From positions 7,768,501 to 7,832,500 of the forward strand of contig NZ_RJKL01000001.1 in the NCBI RefSeq assembly GCF_003751945.1: a stretch of 64,000 bases of DNA, in the 5' to 3' direction. How positions within the stretch are numbered: position 1 is the stretch's first letter; the number at the start of each line of letters is the position of its first letter. The DNA is from Couchioplanes caeruleus. GTDB lineage: Bacteria; Actinomycetota; Actinomycetes; Mycobacteriales; Micromonosporaceae. The notes under the pieces were generated by a model. That model was not told where the DNA came from and did no database searches. It was given only the letters and a program-made list of their open reading frames with translations. Below, piece after piece: positions 35,165 to 43,622 of the stretch. Both the position numbers and the translations under genes were made by a program.

Positions 35165-35208
35165 CGGGCGCCGCCCGGCTGTCAGGGCAGCCAGCCGGGC
35201 AGCGCCCG
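35165..35208. terminator. 17-nt inverted repeat terminator overlapping a stop codon
   Basis: Arms 35165-35181 and 35192-35208 match at 16 of 17 positions around a 10-nt loop. It lies between the convergent M24 and response regulator genes; the right arm encodes the last residues of the regulator. Confidence 0.7.
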
Positions 35209-35847
35209 GCCGGACTCGTACGCCCACACCACAAGCTGGGCCCGGTCGCGCAGGCCCAACTTGGTGAGGATCCGGCTGACGTGCGTCTTGGTCGTCGCGT
35301 GGCTGATCACCAGCCGGCCGGCGATCTCCTCGTTCGACAGTCCCTGGGCCACCAGGTCCATGATCTCGGCCTCGCGCGCGGTCAGCGTGGCCAGCTCGGG
35401 CGCGGGCGGCGGCGGGGTCAGGCGCGCCGCGACCTCGGCGATCAGCCGCCGGGTGACCGACGGCGCGAGCAGGGCGTCGCCCCGGGCCACCACCCGCACG
35501 CAGCGGATCAGCTCGACCGGCTCGGTGTCCTTGAGCAGGAAACCGCTGGCTCCCGCGCGGATCGCGCCGTAGACGTACTCGTCGGACTCGAAGGTGGTCA
35601 GAATGACCACCTTCACGCCGTCGAGGCTTTTGTCCGCGCAGATCTGCCGGGTGGCGGCGAGGCCGTCGAGTCCCGGCATGCGGATGTCCATCAGCATGAC
35701 GTCGGGACGCAGCTCGCGGGCCAGCCGGACCGCCTCGTCGCCGTCGGCGGCCTCGCCGGCCACGCGCAGGTCGGGCTCGCCGGCGAGGATCGAGCGGAAG
35801 CCCGCCCGGACGAGCGTCTGGTCGTCGGCCAGGACAAGGGAGATCAT
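35182..35847 (-). CDS. NarL/FixJ-type response regulator
   Basis: A 221-aa response regulator with receiver domain (acidic pair D8-D9, phosphoacceptor D54 in MLMDIRMPG, Thr in ILTTF and Lys in FLLKD) and a C-terminal LuxR-type HTH (LTAREAEIMDLVAQGLSNEEIA, KTHVSRILTKLGLRDR). The start at 35847 overlaps the kinase stop by 4 nt. It pairs with the kinase at 35844-37091. A role in cluster control is plausible from position only. Confidence 0.94.
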   Translation of the reverse strand: MISLVLADDQTLVRAGFRSILAGEPDLRVAGEAADGDEAVRLARELRPDVMLMDIRMPGLDGLAATRQICADKSLDGVKVVILTTFESDEYVYGAIRAGASGFLLKDTEPVELIRCVRVVARGDALLAPSVTRRLIAEVAARLTPPPPAPELATLTAREAEIMDLVAQGLSNEEIAGRLVISHATTKTHVSRILTKLGLRDRAQLVVWAYESGRALPGWLP

Positions 35848-37091
35848 CGAGTTCCGTTCTCTTCGTTCGATGCTGTGGGAGGTCGTGATCTTTCCGAGGG
35901 GGAAGTGACGGGCAGCCGGGCCTCGACCCGGAAACCACCGTCGGGCCGGGGGCCGGCCGTCAGCTTGCCGCCCACCGCGGCGGCCCGTTCCGCCATGCCG
36001 AGCAGGCCGTTGCCGTCGCGCACGGCCTGCGGATCGACCGGTTTGGTGCCGTCGTCCTCGACGGTGACCACGACGTCTCCGCCGGTGCACCGGATGTCCA
36101 CGCCCGCGGTGCTCGCCGCCGCGTGCCGTACGGCGTTGGTCAGCGCCTCCTGCACGATCCGGTAGGCGGCCAGCTCGACGGAGGTGGGCAGCGGCGTGGC
36201 CGGTACGTCCACGTGGGATCGTACCGGCAGGCCGGCGGCCTCGGTACGGGTGATCAGCTCGGGCAGCCGGGCCAGCGACGGGCTGGGCCGTACGGGATCG
36301 GCGCCGTCGGCCTGGCGCAGCACGCCGAGCACCGCCCGCACCTCGCGCAGGGCCTCCTTGCTGGCCGTACGGATCGCTTCCAGCGCCTCGAACGCCCCGT
36401 CCGGGGAACGGGTGTGCAGGGCCGCGTTCGCCTGCACGTTGATCAGCGAGATCTGGTGGGCGACCACGTCGTGCAGGTCCCGGGCGATCCGCAGGCGCTC
36501 CTCCATGGCGCGCCGCAACGCCTCGCTCTCCCGCGTCGCCTCGGCCAGGGCGGCCCGCTGCTCCGCCTGGGCCACGTGCCGCACCCGGCTGCGGGCGACC
36601 TCGCCCAGGACGATGGCCAGCATCAGGATGGCGGCCACGCCGACCGCCGTCTGCACCTGGGTCTGCACCGACCGCTGCCGCCCGTAACCGTCCAGATTGA
36701 GTGAGGTCAGCACCGGGAAGGCGATCGCCAGGAACAGCGCCGCACTGATCGACAGCCAGCGCCCGCGGTCCCGGGCGACCGTGTAGAGGGCGATGACGAA
36801 CGCTAGCGCGATCGGCGAGTCGGGGAAGCTCAGAGGGTAGTAGAGCAGCCCGGTCACGCTCGTCACCATCAGCACTGCCACCGGGTACCGCTGACGCCAG
36901 TACAGCGCGACCGCGCTGAGCACCATGAGCGTCCAGCCCAGCGGCATCAGCGGGCGGCCGCCGCGGTCACCGCTGGTCTCGACGACGACCACGTCGAAGA
37001 TCAGGATGAGGGCCGGTAGGGACGCTGCACGCCACTTCACCCATCGGGTACCGGGGCTTTGAGCGGGTTGTCGCGATGATGCCGGCCACAT
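35844..37091 (-). CDS. NarL-type sensor histidine kinase
   Basis: A 415-aa HisKA_3 kinase. The N-terminal half has five or six TM segments with little extracellular sequence. The phosphoacceptor His is in IARDLHDVVAHQ, and the HATPase domain shows NAVRHAA and GNGLLGMAERAAAVGG. ATG at 37091 is taken as start; an in-frame GTG at 37139 would add 16 residues. It overlaps the response regulator gene, forming a two-component pair, and lacks a recognisable sensor domain. Confidence 0.92.
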   Translation of the reverse strand: MWPASSRQPAQSPGTRWVKWRAASLPALILIFDVVVVETSGDRGGRPLMPLGWTLMVLSAVALYWRQRYPVAVLMVTSVTGLLYYPLSFPDSPIALAFVIALYTVARDRGRWLSISAALFLAIAFPVLTSLNLDGYGRQRSVQTQVQTAVGVAAILMLAIVLGEVARSRVRHVAQAEQRAALAEATRESEALRRAMEERLRIARDLHDVVAHQISLINVQANAALHTRSPDGAFEALEAIRTASKEALREVRAVLGVLRQADGADPVRPSPSLARLPELITRTEAAGLPVRSHVDVPATPLPTSVELAAYRIVQEALTNAVRHAAASTAGVDIRCTGGDVVVTVEDDGTKPVDPQAVRDGNGLLGMAERAAAVGGKLTAGPRPDGGFRVEARLPVTSPSERSRPPTASNEENGTR

Positions 37092-37146
37092 GGCGACCAC
37101 TGTAGGCACATCGGCTTTCCGGCGGGTGCCCGCCGTCACCGTTCGG

Positions 37147-37845
37147 TCACTCGTAGCAGGCCGGCCACTGGGTCAGCGTCGGCCACTGCTTCGGGTCGTG
37201 GTTGCGCACGACCATGGCGTTCTCCCGCCGGGCGAGGTCGACGAGCTTGCGGGTGCTGGCCCGGGCGGCGTCGGCGTCGAGGTCGAAGCGCGTCATCGGC
37301 CGGTTGTCCGGGTCCATCGCGGCTTCCTGCGTGATCGCGTCCACGGCCAGCAGCACCGCGCCGGTCCGCGGCAGCCGCACGAGCACCGACTGGTGGCCGG
37401 TGATGTGGCCGCCCGACTCGATGAGCTCGATACCGGGCAGCAGCGTGGTGTCGCCGTCGACGGTGCGGTACTTGAGGTGCGGCAGGTCCCACTGTGCCCG
37501 GGTGGCCTCGAGCCGCGCTTCGGTGCCGGAACGGGCCAGCTCGAGGTGGCTCTGCTGCACGACGAACTCGGCGCCCGGAAACAGGTCGTGGTTGCCGGCG
37601 TGGTCGGGATCGAGGTGGGAACAGACCACGATGTCGACGTCGTCGGGCCGGACGCCGACCGCGGCGAGTTGCTCCAGCAGGCCGGGGTCGGTGCGCGCAA
37701 TGATCGGCGAGTCCGGGGTGGCGTCACGGTGGGGCCCGGTGTCCACGAGCACGTCGGTGCCGTCGTCGCACCGGATGAGGTAGCCGCACACCGGGCGGTC
37801 CTTGTAGTAGCGGATCATGCCGAGCTCGAGCAGGAACAGTTTCAT
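37147..37845 (-). CDS. MBL-fold lactonase-like metallohydrolase
   Basis: A 232-aa metallo-beta-lactamase-fold enzyme most like N-acyl-homoserine-lactone lactonases (AiiA/AttM layout), with LVDTGPH, the metal motif SHLDPDHAGN (76-85) and GGHITGHQSV. In the HxHxDH motif the second His is Asp79, a change from the canonical set. ATG at 37845 has GGAGG 7 nt upstream. Inside a PKS cluster it may be a hydrolase or cyclase of a thioester or lactone rather than a quorum-quenching enzyme. Confidence 0.87.
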   Translation of the reverse strand: MKLFLLELGMIRYYKDRPVCGYLIRCDDGTDVLVDTGPHRDATPDSPIIARTDPGLLEQLAAVGVRPDDVDIVVCSHLDPDHAGNHDLFPGAEFVVQQSHLELARSGTEARLEATRAQWDLPHLKYRTVDGDTTLLPGIELIESGGHITGHQSVLVRLPRTGAVLLAVDAITQEAAMDPDNRPMTRFDLDADAARASTRKLVDLARRENAMVVRNHDPKQWPTLTQWPACYE

Positions 37846-37940
37846 CCGGTGGCCTCCGTCCGTGCGGGCGCCCCGAGCGCCGGCGACGGGGACATCGTGC
37901 GGACCGCCGCTGGAGGGGGAGTCCATCCGGGCTCGACGCC

Positions 37941-38225
37941 TCAGTGCAGTTGCCGCCAGAGGCCGATCTCGATCGGGTCCAGGGGCACGCCGGGGAGCAG
38001 CCTCTCCGGGTGGCCCGGAGGCGGGCCGGCGAGCGGCTGCTGCGGCCGGTCGGTGGGCGTGTCCGCGGGCGGCCGTTCGGGCGCGGGGGGCCGTCGGGCC
38101 CGGTCCACGGAGGACGGCTGCACTCCGGTGACGGCCATGCCGTACATCCCGAAGCCCCGCCACGCCCACCGGAGCACGGCGACGGCCAGGCGTCCGCATC
38201 GCCGCAGTGGCTCTGTCGCATCCAT
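37941..38225 (-). CDS. Small conserved protein, DUF6059-like
   Basis: A 94-aa protein with a hydrophobic N-terminal third (LAVAVLRWAWRGFGMYGMAV), a Pro-rich middle and the C-terminal GHPERLLPGVPLDPIEIGLW, which resembles small actinobacterial DUF6059-type proteins seen in secondary-metabolite clusters. It has no known function. It is co-directional with the MBL gene 95 bp downstream. Confidence 0.65.
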   Translation of the reverse strand: MDATEPLRRCGRLAVAVLRWAWRGFGMYGMAVTGVQPSSVDRARRPPAPERPPADTPTDRPQQPLAGPPPGHPERLLPGVPLDPIEIGLWRQLH

Positions 38226-38520
38226 CGTTCGGCACCCCTCTCCGGTCCCGGCCGCCGGATCGATCTGATCGGCGTCGCCGCTGGGCCGTCCGGCCGGGGC
38301 CGGTGGGCCACCGCCGGCGGTGGTCGGCCGGGGTGGGCCGGGGAACCGGCGCCGGAGGCGGCGTCCGGGGACGTACCCGATGGTGGGCGGGGTCGCTCGA
38401 AGTCCCGTCGAGGCGAGGTCGACCGGCCATGAGCCGGCGGACTCGCCGCTCGCGCAGAGACGGCCGGCGCCGCGGTGACGCCGGCCGGCGAGAGTCGAGA
38501 GGAAGGAGCGCAGGGGAGGG

Positions 38521-38700
38521 TCAGCGGCGGGGGCCGCGCGTCTGCAGCACGCGCTGCGCCACGACCGCGACGACGAGACCCACCAGCGCCATGATCACGT
38601 GCCTGATCTCGAAGCCCGGCCCGTCGTCGCCGAAGACGATCAGGCTCACGATCACGCCGGCGACGATGCCCAGCACCGCGGCCGCGACTGTCCTTGCCAT
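38521..38700 (-). CDS. Small two-TM membrane protein
   Basis: A 59-aa protein starting at ATG 38700 (MARTVAAAVLG) with two hydrophobic helices (about 3-21 and 33-51) joined by FGDDGPGFE and ending in a basic tail. No family is recognised with certainty. A longer open frame upstream in the same phase lacks these features. Confidence 0.55.
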   Translation of the reverse strand: MARTVAAAVLGIVAGVIVSLIVFGDDGPGFEIRHVIMALVGLVVAVVAQRVLQTRGPRR

Positions 38701-39299
38701 GGCACAACCCGCCTTCCACCGTTTTCGGCATTCGCCCCGGACGGGCCCCGGTCGAAACCTATTGCCGTACCGGTGCCCGCACAACCGTCTACAGATGTAC
38801 ACAACGTCATCACTCTGGTTCGGTGTGTACGACCACGGATGTATGCCGCGTCATCGATCATCCGGATGCGCTTTCGCCTACGGAGAAACTGTGGTACAGG
38901 GCTCCGGGCTGCGCCTTTGTCCGCGGCCGCCGTGTCCGCAACCGCGGCGGCGTCATTGACGCGATCCTCGCCTCGCCATTCAGGTCGCCATTCATGAGCC
39001 GTTGGCGCGCGCTTCGTTCAGGGTGTGGACAATTCTTTTTCACCCCGGCACAGGACGGTCGCAAATAGACCGGAGTTTTTGTATGAGCGAAGACGATCAC
39101 TGCATCCTGCCTGCTGGATGCAGCGCCGGCCCCTGCCCGGGCGGCAGCCCGCGCGCCGTGCTGTCGATTTCTCGACTCCGGGCTTCAGGGCTGTCAGTCG
39201 GCTCTCCGGAAGCCTATATTGGCCATGGTGCGACCCCGCCTCGATATTTGCGGGCGCAATCATCGCTTTGGTGAAACGCGAAGTGCCGACAACGGGGGG
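38701..39299. other. Long non-coding region upstream of the SARP gene
   Basis: About 600 bp with visibly lower GC than its surroundings and no convincing gene on either strand. It separates the divergently transcribed two-TM protein and the SARP, so it should hold the SARP promoter and its regulatory sites. No regular TCGA heptamer array was seen here. Confidence 0.6.
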
Positions 39300-41258
39300 A
39301 TGAACGGTGTTGGTGTGTCAAGTGGATGTCGAGCTCGCCATCGGGCGGCCGGCCGGGCGGCCGGGCCCGCCGAGCCGGGGACGGCGGCCGACGTGCGGGT
39401 GAGCCTGCTCGGTCCGTTCCATGTGGAGCTCGAGGGCCGCGAGGTCGTACCCACCGCTCCCAAGCTGCGCCAGGTCCTGTCCCTACTCGCCATCAACGTC
39501 GACCGGGTGGTCAGCTCGGAGCAGCTCATCGAGGAGCTCTGGGGCGAGCGGCCGCCGTCGAGCGCCACGACCACCCTGCAGACCTACGTCTACCAGTTGC
39601 GCAAGCTCTACCGGCTCGGCTCCGGCACGCGTGCCGCACGGTCGGGCGGCGACGCGCCCGCGCTCTCCACCTCGCCCACCGGCTACGTGCTCATGCTGGC
39701 CTCCGACGCGGTGGACGCGACGAGTTTCGTACGCCTCGCCGACCGCGCCCGCGCCGAGCTGGACGCCGGCTCGCTGGAGCCGGCGGTGGACACCCTGCGG
39801 GCGGCCCTGCGCCTGTGGCGCGGCCCGGCGCTGGCCGAGGTCGCGACCGGCCCGCTGCTGCGGGCGGCCACGGTCTGGCTGGAGGAGCAGCGGCGCGGGC
39901 TCACTCTGCAGCGCATCGACGCCGACCTGGCGCTGCGCCGGCACCACGAGCTGATCGGCGAGCTGACCGCGATGGTGGCCCAGCAGCCCACCGACGAGAG
40001 CCTGCAGAGCCGGCTGATGCTCGCGCTCTACCGCGCCGGGCGCCGCCTCGACGCCCTGCGCGTCTATCAGCAGGCCCGCGAGGTGCTGGCCGACGAGCTG
40101 GGCCTGGAGCCGATGCCGGAGCTGCAGCGGGTCCACCAGGCGGTGCTCGTCGCCGACCCTGCCATCGACGAGGACTTCCCCGCCTGCCGGGCCGGCACCA
40201 CGGTGCGCGGTGCCGCCGAGCCGCCGGATCAGCTCCCGCCGGATGTGGCCAGGCTCGTCGGCCGGCGCCAGCAGGTGACCGAGGTGTCGGCACCGCTCGC
40301 CGCCGCGGACCGCGGCGCGGCGCCCGTGGTGGTGGTCGCCGGCCCGCCGGGGTCGGGCAAGACCGCCCTCTGCGTCCACGTCGCCCACAAGCTGCGGGGC
40401 CGCTATCCCGACGGCCTGCTGTACGCCCGGATGATCGATGACGAGGGGCGGCCGCTCGAGCCGGCCGACGTCCTCGGCAGCTTCCTGCGCGCCGCCGGGT
40501 ACGCGGCCGCCGCGATCCCCGGGCCGCTCGACGAGCGGTCCAGCCTTTTCCGCAGGTGGTCGGCCGGCCGCCGGGTGCTCGTCGTGCTGGACGACGTGGC
40601 CGGCGCCGAGCAGATCGGTGCGCTGCTGCCCACCGGGCTGTCCTGCGGCACCCTCATCGCCGCCCGGCGCCGCTTCTCCGATCCCGCCGTCGCGGTGACC
40701 GTCCACCTCGGACCGCTGGCGTGCGCCGACGCGTACCGGCTGCTCGCCCACATCCTCGGCGAGGAGCGGGTCAACCGGCAGATGGCGGCGGCGCACGACC
40801 TCGTGGAGCTCTGCGAGGGCCTGCCGATGGCGTTGCGTGAGGCGGCGGCGCACCTCGAGCTGAAGCCGCACTGGCCGATCGCCCGCCAGGTCCGGCGGGC
40901 CCGCTCCGGCGAGGACCGCGGCGGCCGGCCCGCGACCCCGGAGGGCGTGCACCGCAGCCTGCGCCGGACGTTACGGCTGCTCGGCGAGGAGCTGCGGGCG
41001 GCCTTCTGCGGCCTGGCCCGGATGGAGGACCCGGCGCCGCTGGGTGCGCTCGCGGGCGCGCTGGCCGTCGAGGAGCACCGGGCGGAGGAGCTGGCCGAGG
41101 AGCTCGCCACCTTCGGCCTGGTGGAGGTGGAGCCGACCGCGATCCCGGACGGCTTCGTCTACCGGGTGCCCCGCCCGTACGCGGCCGCCGTGAGCCAGCT
41201 CGGCGACGACGGAACCCCGCAGTCCCTTCTCACCCGCTGCGAGGCCGCGCTCGCCTGA
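39300..41258 (+). CDS. SARP-family activator with ATPase domain
   Basis: A 652-aa Streptomyces antibiotic regulatory protein. An OmpR-like winged-helix domain (about 30-125, LRQVLSLLAINVDRVVSSEQLIEELW) is followed by the bacterial transcriptional activation domain (about 130-275). Then comes an NB-ARC-like ATPase with Walker A GPPGSGKTA (about 346-354) and Walker B VLVVLDDV (about 425). No TPR region follows, so it is a medium-size SARP, shorter than AfsR. ATG at 39300 sits right after GGGGGG, so a slightly later start is possible. It is the obvious activator for the heptamer arrays at 10160 and 26142. Confidence 0.93.
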   Translation: MNGVGVSSGCRARHRAAGRAAGPAEPGTAADVRVSLLGPFHVELEGREVVPTAPKLRQVLSLLAINVDRVVSSEQLIEELWGERPPSSATTTLQTYVYQLRKLYRLGSGTRAARSGGDAPALSTSPTGYVLMLASDAVDATSFVRLADRARAELDAGSLEPAVDTLRAALRLWRGPALAEVATGPLLRAATVWLEEQRRGLTLQRIDADLALRRHHELIGELTAMVAQQPTDESLQSRLMLALYRAGRRLDALRVYQQAREVLADELGLEPMPELQRVHQAVLVADPAIDEDFPACRAGTTVRGAAEPPDQLPPDVARLVGRRQQVTEVSAPLAAADRGAAPVVVVAGPPGSGKTALCVHVAHKLRGRYPDGLLYARMIDDEGRPLEPADVLGSFLRAAGYAAAAIPGPLDERSSLFRRWSAGRRVLVVLDDVAGAEQIGALLPTGLSCGTLIAARRRFSDPAVAVTVHLGPLACADAYRLLAHILGEERVNRQMAAAHDLVELCEGLPMALREAAAHLELKPHWPIARQVRRARSGEDRGGRPATPEGVHRSLRRTLRLLGEELRAAFCGLARMEDPAPLGALAGALAVEEHRAEELAEELATFGLVEVEPTAIPDGFVYRVPRPYAAAVSQLGDDGTPQSLLTRCEAALA

Positions 41259-41338
41259 CGCCTCGGCGGCACCGGGGTTCGGGACCGGGTCGAGCCGGCC
41301 CCGAGCTGGTCTCCACCCACCGGGCGCACACTCCGGAG

Positions 41339-41599
41339 ATGGGTGAGGACGAGCAGATGCGAGTGGTGGTGGACGAGCTGGTGGCCGTCAAGCCCGCGCT
41401 GGCTGCGGGCAACGTGCGGCCCTACTCGCTGCTCACCGCGGACCTGAATCTCGACGCGCGCGACCTGGCCGAGCTCGCCGACCGGTTCCGAGCCGGCTAT
41501 CCGGGCTTCGACCTCGGCGCCTGGGTGGACCACGTCCGCACGTCGCACGGCGACAGCGTCGGCGCCGTGGCGCGGGTCCTGTCCGTCCTGCACCCCTGA
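41339..41599 (+). CDS. ACP-like protein lacking the modification serine
   Basis: An 86-aa protein clearly paralogous to the ACP at 10305: both share VAVKPAL, and the residue equivalent to S40 in LGLDSLDL is A40 in LNLDARDL. Without that Ser it cannot be phosphopantetheinylated. The ATG at 41339 gives an alignment of equal length to the paralogue, although GGAG lies immediately beside it; ATG 41357 has a better-spaced GGTGAGGA. It follows the SARP gene on the same strand. Possible roles are a decoy, scaffold or regulator that contacts ACP partners. Confidence 0.82.
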   Translation: MGEDEQMRVVVDELVAVKPALAAGNVRPYSLLTADLNLDARDLAELADRFRAGYPGFDLGAWVDHVRTSHGDSVGAVARVLSVLHP

Positions 41600-41755
41600 G
41601 TCGCGGCCCGCGCCCGGCCCACGCCGGTCGCGGCAGGACGGGAGGACACTCGCGATTGGACGAGAACGGTCTCCGTCGGATAAATTGGCCGTACGCCGTT
41701 GCGAGTTCTTCCCCCGTGGAATTCGCAGCGGCGCCTTTCGTGGCATGCTTCGGCG

Positions 41756-42058
41756 GTGATCGTGACCTTCGAGGCCGAGCTGTGGCTGTGGGACGCTCGG
41801 CGCGCCGACGCCTGGACCTTCGTCAGCCTGCCCACCGAGGAGTCCGAGGTCCTGCGCGAGCTGACCGCCGGCCGGCGGCGCGGCTTCGGCTCGCTGCGGG
41901 TCCGGGCGACGGTCGGCGCCACCACGTGGACGACGTCGATCTTTCCGGACAAGGGGCGCGGGGCCTACGTGCTGCCGGTCAAGCGCGACGTCCGCCGCGC
42001 CGAGCACCTCGAGGCGGGCGACGTGGCGTCGCTGAGCGTGGAAGTCCTGGACGTCTGA
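41756..42058 (+). CDS. DUF1905 protein
   Basis: A 100-aa beta-rich protein of the DUF1905 type: VTFEAELWLWD, DAWTFVSLP, GFGSLRVRATVG, TTWTTSIFP and the C-terminal GRGAYVLPVKRDVR are typical. GTG at 41756 starts just before the conserved strand. Function is unknown across the family. It probably lies outside the PKS cluster. Confidence 0.85.
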   Translation: MIVTFEAELWLWDARRADAWTFVSLPTEESEVLRELTAGRRRGFGSLRVRATVGATTWTTSIFPDKGRGAYVLPVKRDVRRAEHLEAGDVASLSVEVLDV

Positions 42059-42152
42059 TCCGGCGTGGCTACTCCGGGTGATGCCCCGGATGCCGGTCCC
42101 GCCGGCCGAGGCAGTATCCTGCGCCGGCCGGATCGCCGCGGGAGGGAACGTC

Positions 42153-42611
42153 GTGTACCAGCAGCCACCGTGGGGTCCGCAGCAACCCGCCTACCCGCCT
42201 TCCGGCGGCGGTGCCCTCGCGCTGACCCTCCGGCATCACCCGCTCGCCTTCCTGCTCGCGCTCTTCAAGCCCGTGGTGGAGGTCGACGGCCACCGGGTCG
42301 GCAACGCCTGGGGCCGCATCGTCGTGCCGCTCGCGCCCGGCCAGCACCACGTGCACGTGCACGTGCCGTACCTGCTTCCGACCTGCATCGGCGCCGCGGA
42401 CCTGGGCGTCACGGTGCATCCGGGGCAGACCGTGGAGCTGGATTACCGCGCGCCCATGATCGTGTTCATCGGGGGAGCGCTGGGCCCGCCCCCGCAGAAG
42501 TACCCGGGCATGGTGGCCACGATCGTGCTGGCCATCGTCACGCTGGTCATGCTGCTGTGCCTCTGCGGCGGTTTCATCCTCGCCGCCTGCAGCGGATCGT
42601 CCGGCGGTTGA
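42153..42611 (+). CDS. Membrane protein of unknown function
   Basis: A 152-aa protein with a Pro/Gln/Tyr-rich N-terminus (about 1-16), a beta-like central part (EVDGHRVGN, QHHVHVHVPYLLP) and one strong C-terminal TM helix (about 125-147). GTG at 42153 follows GGGAGGGA. The central part resembles the small PEGA-like surface domains of actinobacterial membrane proteins; no role can be given. Confidence 0.75.
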   Translation: MYQQPPWGPQQPAYPPSGGGALALTLRHHPLAFLLALFKPVVEVDGHRVGNAWGRIVVPLAPGQHHVHVHVPYLLPTCIGAADLGVTVHPGQTVELDYRAPMIVFIGGALGPPPQKYPGMVATIVLAIVTLVMLLCLCGGFILAACSGSSGG

Positions 42612-42737
42612 TCGTCGAACCGTGTACCGCTGATCCGCCGCCGGAAATTCCGCCGGCGATTCGGTGGCGGTTCCCATTTCGCCGCCGTGCTAGATTTCTC
42701 GCGGTGATATGACATCGATATTCGCGCGCAATCTCAG

Positions 42738-43457
42738 TTGCCACCCGACTCGTTGACGCCCTGGCTGACCGACGGCACCGACACAAGCGGGCCTCCCGCC
42801 GTCGACGCGCTGCATCTGCGTCCCGTCGCCTTCGTGCCCGAGGTCCGGCTCTATCTGGCCGAGGACCCCACCCTGCTGTGGGCCCGGCTGGAGGCGGCCG
42901 CGGGGCGCCGGCTGCAGGCCCCGTTCTGGGCATCCGCCTGGCCCGGGGGTCAGGCGTTGGCGCGCTACGTGCTGGACCATCCCGCCCTCGTCGCCGGGCG
43001 CCGGGTCCTCGACATCGCCTCCGGCTCCGGCCTCGTCGCGATCGCGGCGGCGCACGCCGGTGCCGCGTCTGTGCTGGCCAACGACATCGACCCGTACGCG
43101 GCCGTGGCCATCGAGGCGAACGCCCGGGCCAACGGCGTAGCCATGACATGCCTGTCCCACGACCTGCTCGACGGCGCCGGGGAGGACGCGGAGGTCGTCC
43201 TCGCCGGCGACGGGCTGTACGAGCCGGCCCTGGCCGCGCGGGTCCTCGACTTCCTGGCCCGGCAGGCGGCTCGCGGTGCGCTCGTGCTGGCGGGGGACCC
43301 GGGCCGCGGGCACTCGGGCAGCGGGCTGCTCGAGCGCGTGGCCGTGTATGAGCAGCCGGCCCTGGGCCCCGCCGAGGATCATCAGAATTCGCAGACGGCG
43401 GTGTTCCGCGTCCGCCGCGGCGCGCCTCCGGACCCCCGGCGCTCCGCGGGGAGCTGA
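42738..43457 (+). CDS. Class I SAM methyltransferase, nicotinamide/ETFB-lysine type
   Basis: A 239-aa methyltransferase of the METTL20/nicotinamide-N-methyltransferase-like group. PFWASAWPGGQALARY is the typical pre-motif, VLDIASGSGLVAIAAA the SAM-binding motif and ANDIDPYA the acidic loop. The start is uncertain: TTG at 42738 is used, without a good ribosome site. Family members methylate protein lysines or small bases. Confidence 0.82.
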   Translation: MPPDSLTPWLTDGTDTSGPPAVDALHLRPVAFVPEVRLYLAEDPTLLWARLEAAAGRRLQAPFWASAWPGGQALARYVLDHPALVAGRRVLDIASGSGLVAIAAAHAGAASVLANDIDPYAAVAIEANARANGVAMTCLSHDLLDGAGEDAEVVLAGDGLYEPALAARVLDFLARQAARGALVLAGDPGRGHSGSGLLERVAVYEQPALGPAEDHQNSQTAVFRVRRGAPPDPRRSAGS

Positions 43458-43473
43458 GCGAAACCGGTGCGCC

Positions 43474-43501
43474 ATTCACATTCAACCGAACCAATGTGAA
43501 T
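43474..43501. promoter_or_regulatory. AT-rich inverted repeat upstream of the DivIVA-like gene
   Basis: ATTCACATT (43474-43482) and AATGTGAAT (43493-43501) form a perfect 9-bp inverted repeat around a 10-nt spacer, standing out in high-GC DNA. It lies 122 nt before the next start and could be an operator or a weak terminator of the methyltransferase gene. Confidence 0.45.
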
Positions 43502-43622
43502 CGGTGGATCATTACTTACGGTCATCACATCATGACTCAGTGATCCTCGCGGGCCTCCCGTTCCCGTTGGTAGCATCCCGCCGTTCTCGGGCGGACCATC
43601 GGACGAAGGAACGTGGAAAGTG

